Assembly: GCA_019638455.1 (NCBI GenBank)
Contig: JAHBTU010000002.1
Location: 592,501-656,500, forward strand
Direction: 5' to 3'
Length of the DNA: 64,000 nt
Source: Saprospiraceae bacterium
GTDB taxonomy: Bacteria > Bacteroidota > Bacteroidia > Chitinophagales > Saprospiraceae
The position numbers and the translations under genes were made by a program. The notes beneath the pieces are model-generated. The model was not told the DNA's origin. It searched no databases and was given only the letters and a program-made list of their open reading frames with translations. Below are positions 42,851 through 51,942 of the stretch, in pieces (positions within the stretch are counted from its first letter, which is position 1; every line of letters starts with the position of its first letter).

Positions 42851-45259
42851 CTACCGCAACACCGTCACATCCCCCGTCACTACCTCTACCCGACCCGGCA
42901 GGGTTTCCACCTCTGCCCAAAAAGCGTACACGCCCGGCAGCGCCTGTTTGCCTTTGAATGAACCGTCCCACCCCTCCGAGGTATCGTTGGTAAAAATGCC
43001 GCGTCGCTCGAAGACCAAGTCGCCCCAGCGGTCGAAAATAGCCAGTCGGCGGATGGGTACGGGGTCGCGAGTGAACAAGGTGAAGCGGTCGTTGCCCCCC
43101 GAAGAAGCCGGGCGTATCACGTTGGGCGCAAACACATTGGATACCACCGGGATAAACATACTGTCCACGGCCGGGCAACCTTCCGCGTCGAGCACCGTGA
43201 CCGCTACCCAAGTGCTTGCCTCAGGGTGAAAGGCAAAAGTGAGACAATCCGCACAGAGGAGGCGCTCGTTTGGCGGCTCCCAAAAAGCCGACACGACGGG
43301 GCGACCGGGCAGGGCTTCCAACTCGACTTTGCCGCCCGGCTTGAGTGGGTTGGGCAACAAACGCACTTTCAACGAGACCGAAAAACTATCCGGCTGCCCC
43401 ATCATTGCCAGTAGTGGCCGATTGTAGCACCCCGTCACATCGCGCGCCACGAGCGGGTAGGCCCCCATGGAAAGACCGCTGAATGTGCTGCTCGGTAGAA
43501 ATGTGCGCCCATTGTCAATCGAAAACTGATAAGGCGGCAGGCCGCCGTAAGGGGCGCCGAAAGTGATGTGCCCATCGGAAAAGCCGAAGCAGGAAGGCTC
43601 TTCCACGGTGTATTCAAATTCGGGAGAGTTGAAATCAATCAAAATGGTATCGGATGCAAAATCGGTGCGGCGACACACGCCCAAGTACCCGGTGGCAGTG
43701 TATTGGCCGGGTGTGTAAACCACCAAAAATGTGTCTGCTCCATATTGAAGCACCGAATCCTTAAGCATCCACTGCACCCCATCAAACACGCCATTGGCCA
43801 CCAAAGTATCGGGGCAAACACCATCGCCCATCATCGTGATTTGAATGTCAGGTCTGGTTGTTTTGCTGAAACCCGAATAAAACGCCGCGAAACTCGCCGG
43901 CTGATTCCGCCCGAACATGGCGACTTGCACGGCGCCTTCGGCCACCACGCTCAACAAATTGGGTGTGCTGTTTTCGGAAAAAAGATTGAGCCGGCGATAG
44001 GTCACAAATTCGGGATAGCCCAACACTGGGGCGGGAGCGCCCATAGTCACCTCCGTACCGTCTATTTTCACAGTCACCAAAGAATCTTTCATGGCCACAA
44101 TCATCAGCCCGCCCTCGAAACGCATGGAGCCGATGCGATTGGGCTGGTAGATGTTGTCCACCGCATTTGGGATGCCGCAGCTGATGGGTGGCACAAAAAT
44201 CAGCCCGGCGGTGCGCATCGCGTCGTCGCTTTGTGCGGTGCCTCCAATCATTTCATACACAAATACAGGCTCCGAACTGCGGATGTAGAGGTTCCCGTCG
44301 GCGGTGTAGGCGGCGGTTGGGGCGATGTAATACTGCCCTGCGTTGAGATTGGCGGCGGGTGTCGTGTTGCCATTGAACCACACTTGTGTGCCGTCGCGGT
44401 GTGCTATTACGATGGGGCGTTCGAGGATGGAAGAGCCATTTCCCCTGCATAAAATATACTCGTTCCCAACCTGCTCGAAAGGCGCGATTTGGTCAATGCC
44501 AATGTCGTGTGCCGTGAACTGCACCGGAGCGCCTACCCACGAGCCGCAATTGACCGCCACCGGCTTGGTGGCTTTGAGCAATGCGCCCATGAGACCATTG
44601 GGGGGTTGCTCGTTTTGACTTGCGGTGATGTAAGTGGAAAAGACGACTGTCTCACCTTTTTGCAGCAGCATCACGACCGGCCCGCTCGACTGCGTGTTGA
44701 CCCCGCCAATTTGAAAATCGGTGGCAGGGTGAAATTCGGACAATGTAACTTCTGTATCATCCTCTGAGGCCATCACGCCGACGAAATTGGAGCGGCGGCC
44801 CATGCCATCCACTTCCTGCACCAGATGGCCTATGCGAAACTCGGTACCCAACGCCGCCCGGCCTTTGCAGGTCAGGTCGCCTGCGTGAAAACCCGACGAT
44901 GCGTGTACCCGGTAGTAGGCATAGAATTTTTTTGGGCCATCCATCACCAGGCCCTTGCCCTGCACTGGCTTATGCAATTGGCTCTGTATCACCAGCACAG
45001 GGGTGGTGGGTGGCCCCCCCAAGTCGTAACGGAATGGCTGTGCGTTGCTTATCTCCGCCGTTGTCAACAAGTTGCCCGCACCGTCGCGGACGTTCACCGT
45101 GAAAAGCTCTGGCTCAGGTGTTGAAAGATATAGGTATTGGGGCCCCCACTCGTTGCGGGCGTGCATGGGCGGGAGCCAGTGAATGGTGTCCAACTGGGCG
45201 AGGAGGGGAGCGGCAAAAGCCATCGCCATGAGGGCGAGCAAGAGTCGAGTTGCTTTCAT
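42851..45259 (-). CDS. Secreted IgGFc-binding/SprB-like protein with T9SS type B (gliding-associated) C-terminus
   Basis: About 802 residues from the ATG at 45259. Signal peptide (MKATRLLLALMAMAFAAPLLAQ); an IgGFc-binding-type N-terminal domain (about 25-420; GMGRRSNFVGVMASEDDTEVTLSE, DIGIDQIAPFEQVGNEYILCRG); an SprB-like repeat (EEPSCFGFSDGHITFGAPYGG...PPYQFSIDNG). A CHU_C/type B sorting domain ends it (NVFAPNVIRP, LAIFDRWGDLVFERRG, GWDGSFKGKQALPGVYAF). It should be exported by the type IX system to the surface, as an adhesin-like protein. It lies 31 bases upstream of the SMC-type gene on the same strand. Confidence 0.88.
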   Translation of the reverse strand: MKATRLLLALMAMAFAAPLLAQLDTIHWLPPMHARNEWGPQYLYLSTPEPELFTVNVRDGAGNLLTTAEISNAQPFRYDLGGPPTTPVLVIQSQLHKPVQGKGLVMDGPKKFYAYYRVHASSGFHAGDLTCKGRAALGTEFRIGHLVQEVDGMGRRSNFVGVMASEDDTEVTLSEFHPATDFQIGGVNTQSSGPVVMLLQKGETVVFSTYITASQNEQPPNGLMGALLKATKPVAVNCGSWVGAPVQFTAHDIGIDQIAPFEQVGNEYILCRGNGSSILERPIVIAHRDGTQVWFNGNTTPAANLNAGQYYIAPTAAYTADGNLYIRSSEPVFVYEMIGGTAQSDDAMRTAGLIFVPPISCGIPNAVDNIYQPNRIGSMRFEGGLMIVAMKDSLVTVKIDGTEVTMGAPAPVLGYPEFVTYRRLNLFSENSTPNLLSVVAEGAVQVAMFGRNQPASFAAFYSGFSKTTRPDIQITMMGDGVCPDTLVANGVFDGVQWMLKDSVLQYGADTFLVVYTPGQYTATGYLGVCRRTDFASDTILIDFNSPEFEYTVEEPSCFGFSDGHITFGAPYGGLPPYQFSIDNGRTFLPSSTFSGLSMGAYPLVARDVTGCYNRPLLAMMGQPDSFSVSLKVRLLPNPLKPGGKVELEALPGRPVVSAFWEPPNERLLCADCLTFAFHPEASTWVAVTVLDAEGCPAVDSMFIPVVSNVFAPNVIRPASSGGNDRFTLFTRDPVPIRRLAIFDRWGDLVFERRGIFTNDTSEGWDGSFKGKQALPGVYAFWAEVETLPGRVEVVTGDVTVLR

Positions 45260-45375
45260 CACCAAGCGAATTTAATGGCTTAAACTTACTGCCATTTGTG
45301 CGCTGCGTCGCTATGGTGGGTATTAAATATCGGAGAAAAGCATGGTTTGGCTTGGAATGTCTTTTGCAGAGAGCG

Positions 45376-47034
45376 TCACCCCTTTTTTGAAAAAACATAA
45401 AACTCCTCATCCACCACCAGCTCGTCCTTTTTGTCCAACCTGCATGGGCTTGATTTCCACTCTGTTGTGGGATGGATAAACTCAAACTTTTTAGGCGAGA
45501 GCGCCACCTTCAAGGGCATATCAAACCCCTCAACGCAGTTTGTCCATCGGTATTCCACCTTGCCTTTTTTGAGGCGATATTCGAGCACCGGGATGTCTGT
45601 GGTGCGCAGATATTGGTCGAACACCTTTTGCAAGGGTTTTCCCGAATGTTTGATGATGTATGCCTCCACTTGTGTGCCGTCCACCGTTTGGTGGTAAAAA
45701 TCGCGATTGAGGCCGCGCAGGATGGAGCGCCACTGCGCGTCGTTGTCCACGACTTGCCGGATAGTGTGGAGCATATTGCCGCCCTTGTAGTACATATCGG
45801 AGGAGCCTTCGTGGTTCACACCGTAGATGCCCACGATGGTTGATTTGTTCTCAATCATCCGGCGAGTGCCTCGAATGTATTCCGCGCCTGCCGCTTTTCC
45901 GTAGTGATATTCGGTGTAAAGCCCCTCGCTGTAATTGGTGAAACTTTCATGCACCCACATATCCGCGATGTCTCGATAGGTGATGTTGTTGGCGAACCAC
46001 TCGTGCCCCGATTCGTGAATGATGATAAAATCCCATTTTTTGCCCCAGCCTGTGCCAGACAAATCCATGCCGAGGTAGCCGTTGAGATAATGGTTGCCAT
46101 AGGTGACGGAGCTTTGGTGTTCCATGCCCAGATAAGGCACCTCCACCAATTTGTAGCCGTCTTCATAAAAAGGGTAAGGGCCAAACCAATGCTCGAAGGC
46201 TCGCAGCATCGGCTTCACTTGCTGAAACTGCTTTTGGGCCTTTTCCAAGTTTTTGGGCAACACATAATAGTCAAGGGTCAATACCCCCTTCTCCCCGTGG
46301 AAAGTGTCGGCGAAATGTGTGTAGTCGGCGATGTTCACGTTCACGCCGTAGTTGTTGATGGGATTCGACACAAACCACTCGAAGGTGCGCGTGCCGTCGC
46401 CGTTGTCGGTCTCTCGGCGAAGCCGACCATTCGAGACGTCCATGAGGCCATTGGGCACGGTGACGATGATGGCCTGCGAGTCGGGCTCGTCGTAAGCGTG
46501 GTCTTTGCAAGGCCACCACACGCTGGCACCAAGCCCCTGGCAAGAGGTGGCCACGAAAGGCTGGCCTTTGTCATCCTTCGACCAACTGAAACCGCCATCC
46601 CATGGGGCATTGATGGCCACTTTGGGCTTGCCCGAATACCACACGGTGAGTGACTGCCGGGAGCCAATGGGCTGTTCTTTTTTTAGTTCGACGAAATAGG
46701 CGTTTTTCCCTTGCCGAACGACTTCGAGCGGTTCGCCATCTTGTTCGGCGCGTTCGAGCACAAGCGGGGGTTGCAGGTCAATTTGCAGCTGGCGCTTGGG
46801 GCCGAGCACCTTGTAGTGTACCTCGTTGCTGCCAGCGATGCTTTTTTCAGATGGATTGACGCTCAATGTTAGTTTGTAAAAAGTCAAATCCCACCACGCG
46901 CGTTCGGGCGTGATGGCGCCGCGCAAGGTGTCGTCTTTGGTGAAAACGGGTATTTGGGAGTAAGCAAATTGCGCGACGAGCAAAAAGAAGGCGCTAAGGG
47001 CGAGGGGCTTCGAAGCAGTCATAGTGTGGAGCAT
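45376..47034 (-). CDS. M1-family zinc metallopeptidase, exported
   Basis: 552 residues (or 548 from the ATG at 47022). Signal peptide ending in FAYSQ. The gluzincin site is HESGHEWFANN followed 18 residues after the second His by WVHESF, giving H, H, E ligands; the upstream exopeptidase motif reads YLGMEHQSS with GMEH instead of GAMEN. These aminopeptidases remove N-terminal residues from peptides in the periplasm. Length is short because the C-terminal HEAT-like domain of larger M1 enzymes is missing, as is common in Bacteroidota secreted members. Confidence 0.9.
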   Translation of the reverse strand: MLHTMTASKPLALSAFFLLVAQFAYSQIPVFTKDDTLRGAITPERAWWDLTFYKLTLSVNPSEKSIAGSNEVHYKVLGPKRQLQIDLQPPLVLERAEQDGEPLEVVRQGKNAYFVELKKEQPIGSRQSLTVWYSGKPKVAINAPWDGGFSWSKDDKGQPFVATSCQGLGASVWWPCKDHAYDEPDSQAIIVTVPNGLMDVSNGRLRRETDNGDGTRTFEWFVSNPINNYGVNVNIADYTHFADTFHGEKGVLTLDYYVLPKNLEKAQKQFQQVKPMLRAFEHWFGPYPFYEDGYKLVEVPYLGMEHQSSVTYGNHYLNGYLGMDLSGTGWGKKWDFIIIHESGHEWFANNITYRDIADMWVHESFTNYSEGLYTEYHYGKAAGAEYIRGTRRMIENKSTIVGIYGVNHEGSSDMYYKGGNMLHTIRQVVDNDAQWRSILRGLNRDFYHQTVDGTQVEAYIIKHSGKPLQKVFDQYLRTTDIPVLEYRLKKGKVEYRWTNCVEGFDMPLKVALSPKKFEFIHPTTEWKSSPCRLDKKDELVVDEEFYVFSKKG

Positions 47035-47641
47035 GAAATTTACTCAGGTGATACTTTGCCTACGTTCCAACCAGCGGCTGCACCATGAGGGAAAATTCGC
47101 AACACTGACGCAATGCCTTGAAAACGTTCGCAGAACGGTTCAAAGTTAGCGCAACGTTTGCTATTCAGGGAGAAAGTTTCGGTTGTGTCATCGGCTGAAG
47201 GGGAAAACCGGGGGAGCGACCGCGCCCCATTTGCTGTTCGTCGCTGCCGAAAACATACCTTTGGAGCATTCAAAATTGTTTTGCGTCGAATAAGAGAGCA
47301 TCCAAAAATTCGCCGTTGAAAAAAGGTGTCAATACCCTCCACTCGATATGAAAAAGTTGACATTGCTCTTGGGATTTGTTTCCATGCAGTTCGGCATGGC
47401 CATGGAGCATGTTTGGGATTTTCTTGCTGCGCCAAAAACGGTTTGAACAAGTTATGCCTTGATTCACCAAAATTTTTTTGGATGTTTGCCACCCCTATTT
47501 CATCCCGCCGATAGCCCCGAACCAAAAGCGTTGGCATCTGTTTTGCCATGTTGTCTATCCCTTAGGCCATTCATCCGACCAGCTTTTATGTTATTCGCAA
47601 CACCAACAAGGGGTGGTGTATCCGCATCTGCGCATCATTCT
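47035..47641. other. Divergent intergenic region
   Basis: About 600 bases between the M1 peptidase and esterase genes. The minus-strand open frame at 47040-47549 and the plus-strand 5' extension of the esterase (47459-47641) show no family resemblance or signal peptide. I see no RNA gene or repeat. Confidence 0.45.
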
Positions 47642-48715
47642 ATGCTCACGCTCGACCTTTTCACGCCGAACGACGATGCCCGACCTGTGTTCCTGACGGG
47701 GACTTTCAACGCTTGGACTACTCGCGACGAGCGCTTTAAGATGTTGAAAGTAAAAGACGGACACTACCAATTCACTTTCAAGGAAATACCGCACACAAGC
47801 GAGCCATTCGAGTACAAATATGTGAAAGGCGGCTGGGAGGCCGAGGAGCTCGGGCAAGATGGTTTCCCGCCAGTCAATCGTCGCATGGAAGTGCCTCGTG
47901 GCAAAGTGGCCGATGTGGTGCCGCGCTGGAAGCAGCACACCGAGGGCTACGACCCGCAGTTTTATCCTGACATTCAAATCGTGGCCAAACGGTTCAACGT
48001 ACCCCAATTGCGCCGCCGCCGCCGCATCGCCGTCATGTTGCCGTGGAACTATCGCCAAACCACTCGCCATTATCCGGTGCTTTATCTGCAAGACGGACAG
48101 AACTTGTTTGAGGACGACGCGCCTTTCGGCACTTGGGGGGTGGACAAAAGGTTGGCCGCACTTGCCCAAAAGGGGAAGGGCGATTTCATCGTGGTGGCCA
48201 TTGACCATGGCGGCAAAGAGCGCATTAAGGAATTTTCGCCGTATCACTCGCCGCGCTGGGGCGAGGGGCTTGGGCGCGACTATGCCCGCTTTTTGGCTGA
48301 AACACTCAAGCCGCACATTGACAAACATTTTCGCACCTTGCCCGACCGTCAGCATACTGGCATCGGTGGCAGTAGCATGGGCGGGCTGATTAGCATCTAT
48401 GCAGGCTTGATGTTCCCTGAGGTGTATTCCAAGTTCATGATTTTCTCCCCCTCATTGTGGGCTTCTCCCAAAATATACACAGAGCCGATGTATTTCGCCG
48501 CATTTGATTCGCCCACAAAAATTTATCTCTATGGGGGCAGTCAGGAGGGTTCGGGGATGTTGCCCAATTTGAAAAAATTCAAAGAGGCGGCGGAGCGAGC
48601 AAGTCGCGGACGCACACAGGTGCGTCTTGAGACAGACCCGGAAGGGAAGCACAACGAGGCTCGTTGGGGCCGTGAATTTCCCAAAGCGGCAACGTGGTTG
48701 TTTGGGGATGAGTGA
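47642..48715 (+). CDS. Alpha/beta-hydrolase esterase with N-terminal carbohydrate-binding-like domain
   Basis: About 357 residues from the ATG at 47642, where homology begins; the frame is open from 47459. Residues 5-90 form an E-set/CBM48-like module (DARPVFLTGTFNAW, PFEYKYVKGGWEAEE). The rest is an enterochelin esterase/esterase D-type hydrolase: YPVLYLQDGQNLF, the nucleophile elbow GGSSMGGLIS, and a likely catalytic His in GKHNEARW. Without a signal peptide at this start it would be cytoplasmic; a start at 47588 does not clearly add one. Substrate unknown. Confidence 0.8.
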   Translation: MLTLDLFTPNDDARPVFLTGTFNAWTTRDERFKMLKVKDGHYQFTFKEIPHTSEPFEYKYVKGGWEAEELGQDGFPPVNRRMEVPRGKVADVVPRWKQHTEGYDPQFYPDIQIVAKRFNVPQLRRRRRIAVMLPWNYRQTTRHYPVLYLQDGQNLFEDDAPFGTWGVDKRLAALAQKGKGDFIVVAIDHGGKERIKEFSPYHSPRWGEGLGRDYARFLAETLKPHIDKHFRTLPDRQHTGIGGSSMGGLISIYAGLMFPEVYSKFMIFSPSLWASPKIYTEPMYFAAFDSPTKIYLYGGSQEGSGMLPNLKKFKEAAERASRGRTQVRLETDPEGKHNEARWGREFPKAATWLFGDE

Positions 48716-51155
48716 TGCCCTCCGCGGGCCATCATCGGCCAGCCGCATTCAGTCGGGTTTTCACTTTTTCAAAATCGGGGTGTTTCACGCCTGCTTCTTC
48801 CAAGATTTTGATGTCGCCGAGAAACACGTCGCGGAAAGTGGGGTAGTTGTTGCGCCCGTACTCGCGCTCTTTGAGCGGCTCATACCAATTGCGCCAAGCC
48901 TCTTCAAAGCGTCCTTGCAACACGAGGGAGGTGGGCATATTGGTTTTCAGCACCTTATTCTCGACGGTGGTCTCGTCAGGGACGATTTCCAAGCCACGTC
49001 TGCTGGCCAACTCAACCGCTTTTGCATGGCTCTCGCGCCGGGTGGAAAGGTGTTGCCATGCAATGGAGGTGTAGCGTGAAGCAACCTGCCGGCGAACCCT
49101 TGTGCTGGTGTCAATGGCAAACAACTCGTCCTCCAGTTGCCGCAAGACGACAAGGAAATTCAGGAGTTCCTCATGGCTCAGGGTGGTGTCTTTTGCATAA
49201 AATTGTGCTTCGAGCGTAGCATCTACCCAAAAATAATTGTCCGAAGTCTGATTGAGACTTTTGATTTTTCCTATATCAAGCGTAGTGCTTGTTCTTGCGG
49301 CGAGCGCCACCATCCGAGCGAAGGTGTAAGCATTTGGCAATACGCCCATTGAACCTGCCTTGTCATAAAGACGCTTGGCTTTTTCCCATTCGCGTCGGTC
49401 GTAGAAGAAATCGGCGCTGTTAAGCACCTCGTCGGTATTTTTCAACAGCATGAATTGCTCGAAGTCAACTGTTTGACCAAGGCTATCGGCTATTATCTGT
49501 AGGCGATGCAACACAAAGCTGGCGGGCTGAATGCGGGATGCTTTCTCAAGCAAGAGCTGCGCTTTCGACCATTGCCGGGCATTGAAGAAAAAGTTGCCGT
49601 ATTGCTCCAATTCATAGGCATCTTCACTGCTCAAATAGCGATTGAATTCAGGAGGCTCTTGCCCCGTTTTTTCGGAGATGCGATAAAGCTGAAGCAAGTT
49701 GTCCGTCCTATGTTGCTTTCGCTCGACCATCTCATATAGATGTTTGGATGGCCCCCATTTTTCAGCGACGTAATACATATAGGCTGCTTGACTCAACCCA
49801 TTTGGCTCGTTGGCCAACACATCAAATCTACTCATGTCGAACGGTTGACGCAACGTGTCCGCTATCACATTGAGCTGAAAGAGACTGTGTGCGTTTGCTT
49901 GCACGGCAACCGCTTTTTCATATACCGCTCGAGCGTCCGACCATTGTTTTTTGTTTAGCAAGAAATCCCCGTAGTAGTTCAGCTCGGGGAAGTTGTTGGA
50001 TTGGAGGAAGCGGCGATTGTCGAATGTACGGCCAGTCTGTTGGGCGATGTCGTACAGATGCGTCAAGGCTTTGGGCGAGTGTCGAGTTGTTTCGAGGCGC
50101 TCATAAAAAGCCTCTGCCTCATTAGGTTCATTGCGGTCGTAAAAGTAAAAATCGGCAGCTTCGGCCAATATGTCGGGGTCGTTGGAAGCCAACACGCTGT
50201 CCTTACTGATGCCTGCGCCCGCTTTTAACAAATCAGAGATGCTCAAGACTTTGCTTTGACTGATGTAGGCGGCTGGGTTGTCCCACAATATCGTACGGCC
50301 CCAATCCGATTCTTCCACAATATACCGACTATCAGGTGTGAAATAAGCTTTCTTCACATTGTTCGCGGCACCTGAGAAGGTGCGCAACGGGCGACCGTTG
50401 TTGTCCCAGACGATAATTTTATCTCTGCTCCACGCGAGCTTGAAGCGACCATCTGCCGAAATATCGTGACCCTCCAAGTTTGACAAACCTTCCAATATCT
50501 GTGAAACGCGGTAATGCTTGTCGAGTACCTGTAAGTATTCGCATTTGCCAGCTTTGAACTTGTAGCTGAGCACGCGGCCATCGGGGAAAAGAAAATTACT
50601 TGACCTAATGGGCAAACTACCGCTGTACCGGCCTGCTTCACGGCCATTGCTGTCCAATATGTATGTGATATGGTTGGGATAGGCGTTAGCTGTTGCATAC
50701 AACAGGCCATTTGAGCCGTAAGCCAGTCTCTCGATGTTGGCAGGCGCTGTCCATCTTTTGGAACGCTGGGTAGGCATATCCCAAACCGTAATTTGTTGAT
50801 TGTCGTTGGCAATGGCCAATTGTTGACCATCCAAGGAAAAACTATGCAAATACGATTTTGGCACATCTACCAACAACTTACCGCGTTTATCCCATACTTT
50901 AAGCCTGTAATCAGGGTAATCCGCAATTGTCCAGATGTGGCCAAAAGGCGAAAAACCTATGGTGGAAAATTGCCCATTTATTTGTGCTGCCAACACGCCG
51001 TTTTTGTTGAATAGATATGTTGACGTATCTCCTTGAATATAAAAATCGGAGCCATCCGGGGAGAATTTAACGGAATACATATTATTGTACCTATCATTGG
51101 TTTTAGCATCCAACACACCAACTTTTTCTCCTTTGTCATCCCAGATTAGAGCGTT

Positions 51156-51163
51156 CCCTTTGT
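51156..51163. repeat. Target site duplication, left copy
   Basis: CCCTTTGT immediately left of the IS; an identical copy at 51935-51942 lies immediately right. Confidence 0.9.
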
Positions 51164-51214
51164 GGTAGTGTCATTTTGGGGGTGATTTGGTATTTTTGCG
51201 TCAAACTTTATGAA

Positions 51215-51490
51215 ATGGTATTAGATGTAAAATGCTGCCATAAATGTGGCTCTGAACACATTGTGAAAAACGGGTCGAACGCATCAGGCAATCCGAAGTA
51301 CAAATGCAAGGCTTGCGGCTTCGGCGGGGTGTTTCAAACGCTTCGGAAAAGCGAGGAATTTAAAGAAATGGTCGTCAGGGCGGCCCAAGAACGCAGTTCG
51401 TCACGGGGTCTTGCCAGAACCTTTGGCATCAGTCACCAAACGGCTCTGAGGTGGATAAAAAAAAAGCGCAGTCCCTTCCCGACATCGTGA
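51215..51490 (+). CDS. insA: IS1-type InsA protein
   Basis: 91 residues from the ATG at 51215. A zinc finger (CHKCGSEHIVKNG...YKCKACG) is followed by a helix-turn-helix (SSRGLARTFGISHQTALRWI). In IS1, InsA alone binds the ends and represses transposition. Its 3' end overlaps the InsB' frame across an A9 run, where a -1 shift is expected to produce the InsAB' transposase. Confidence 0.9.
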   Translation: MVLDVKCCHKCGSEHIVKNGSNASGNPKYKCKACGFGGVFQTLRKSEEFKEMVVRAAQERSSSRGLARTFGISHQTALRWIKKKRSPFPTS

Positions 51491-51927
51491 CCACGTTGCT
51501 TCCGGCCAAGAAAAAAGACGTTCTCGAACTGGATGAATTATGGTCTTTTGTCTATTGCAAAGACTTTAAACGCTGGGTTTGGATAGCACTTTGCCGCAGA
51601 ACACGTCAAATTGTCTCTTTTTTCATCGGCGACCGAAGCGAACAATCTTGTCGGCGGTTTTGGGAACTGATTCCGCCTGAATATCGAAAATGCCGAACGT
51701 TCAGCGATTTTTGGGAGGCATACGCCGCGGTTATTGATACAGGCAAACACAAGATGGTGGGAAAAGAATCCGGGGAAACTTCTCATGTGGAACGCTGGAA
51801 CAACACCCTTCGCCAGAGAATTTGTCGATTCGTCAGAAAAACGCTATCCTTTTCAAAATCCGATGAAATGCACGAACTGTACCTCCATTTGTTCGTCTAC
51901 AACTACAACATATCACTCATAAAATGA
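51451..51927 (+). CDS. insB: IS1-type InsB' catalytic part of transposase
   Basis: About 155 residues in the -1 frame relative to insA. Probable DDE residues are the Asp in VLELDELWSFV, the Asp in RTFSDFWEAY and the Glu in SHVERWNNTL, followed by RRICRFVRKT-like basic residues (QRICRFVRKTLSFSKS). It has no good independent start and should be made as a fusion with InsA of about 237 residues. Confidence 0.9.
   Translation: MDKKKAQSLPDIVTTLLPAKKKDVLELDELWSFVYCKDFKRWVWIALCRRTRQIVSFFIGDRSEQSCRRFWELIPPEYRKCRTFSDFWEAYAAVIDTGKHKMVGKESGETSHVERWNNTLRQRICRFVRKTLSFSKSDEMHELYLHLFVYNYNISLIK
51457..51465 (+). other. Programmed -1 frameshift site of the IS1-type element
   Basis: A run of nine A (context GGATAAAAAAAAAGCG) in the insA-insB overlap; an A-AAA-AAA slip moves ribosomes from the insA to the insB' frame. 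Confidence 0.75.
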
Positions 51928-51934
51928 CACTACC

Positions 51935-51942
51935 CCCTTTGT
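51935..51942. repeat. Target site duplication, right copy
   Basis: CCCTTTGT, identical to 51156-51163. Confidence 0.9.

Larger units (their letters stand above)
51164..51934 (+). mobile_element. IS1-family insertion sequence (771 bp)
   Basis: Terminal inverted repeats GGTAGTGTCATTTT / AAAATGACACTACC match over 14 of 14 bases. Length is close to IS1 (768 bp), the 8-bp target duplication (CCCTTTGT) is typical, and two overlapping frames encode an InsA/InsB'-like transposase. Both frames are intact, so the element is potentially active. It lies antisense to the WD40 gene it interrupts. Confidence 0.95.

Noticed and set aside
43568..44452. 294-residue plus-strand open frame
   Set aside because: Antisense to the IgGFc-binding/T9SS type B gene; no domains.
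47040..47549. 169-residue minus-strand open frame in the M1 peptidase-esterase gap
   Set aside because: No recognisable motif, no signal peptide, no plausible start context.
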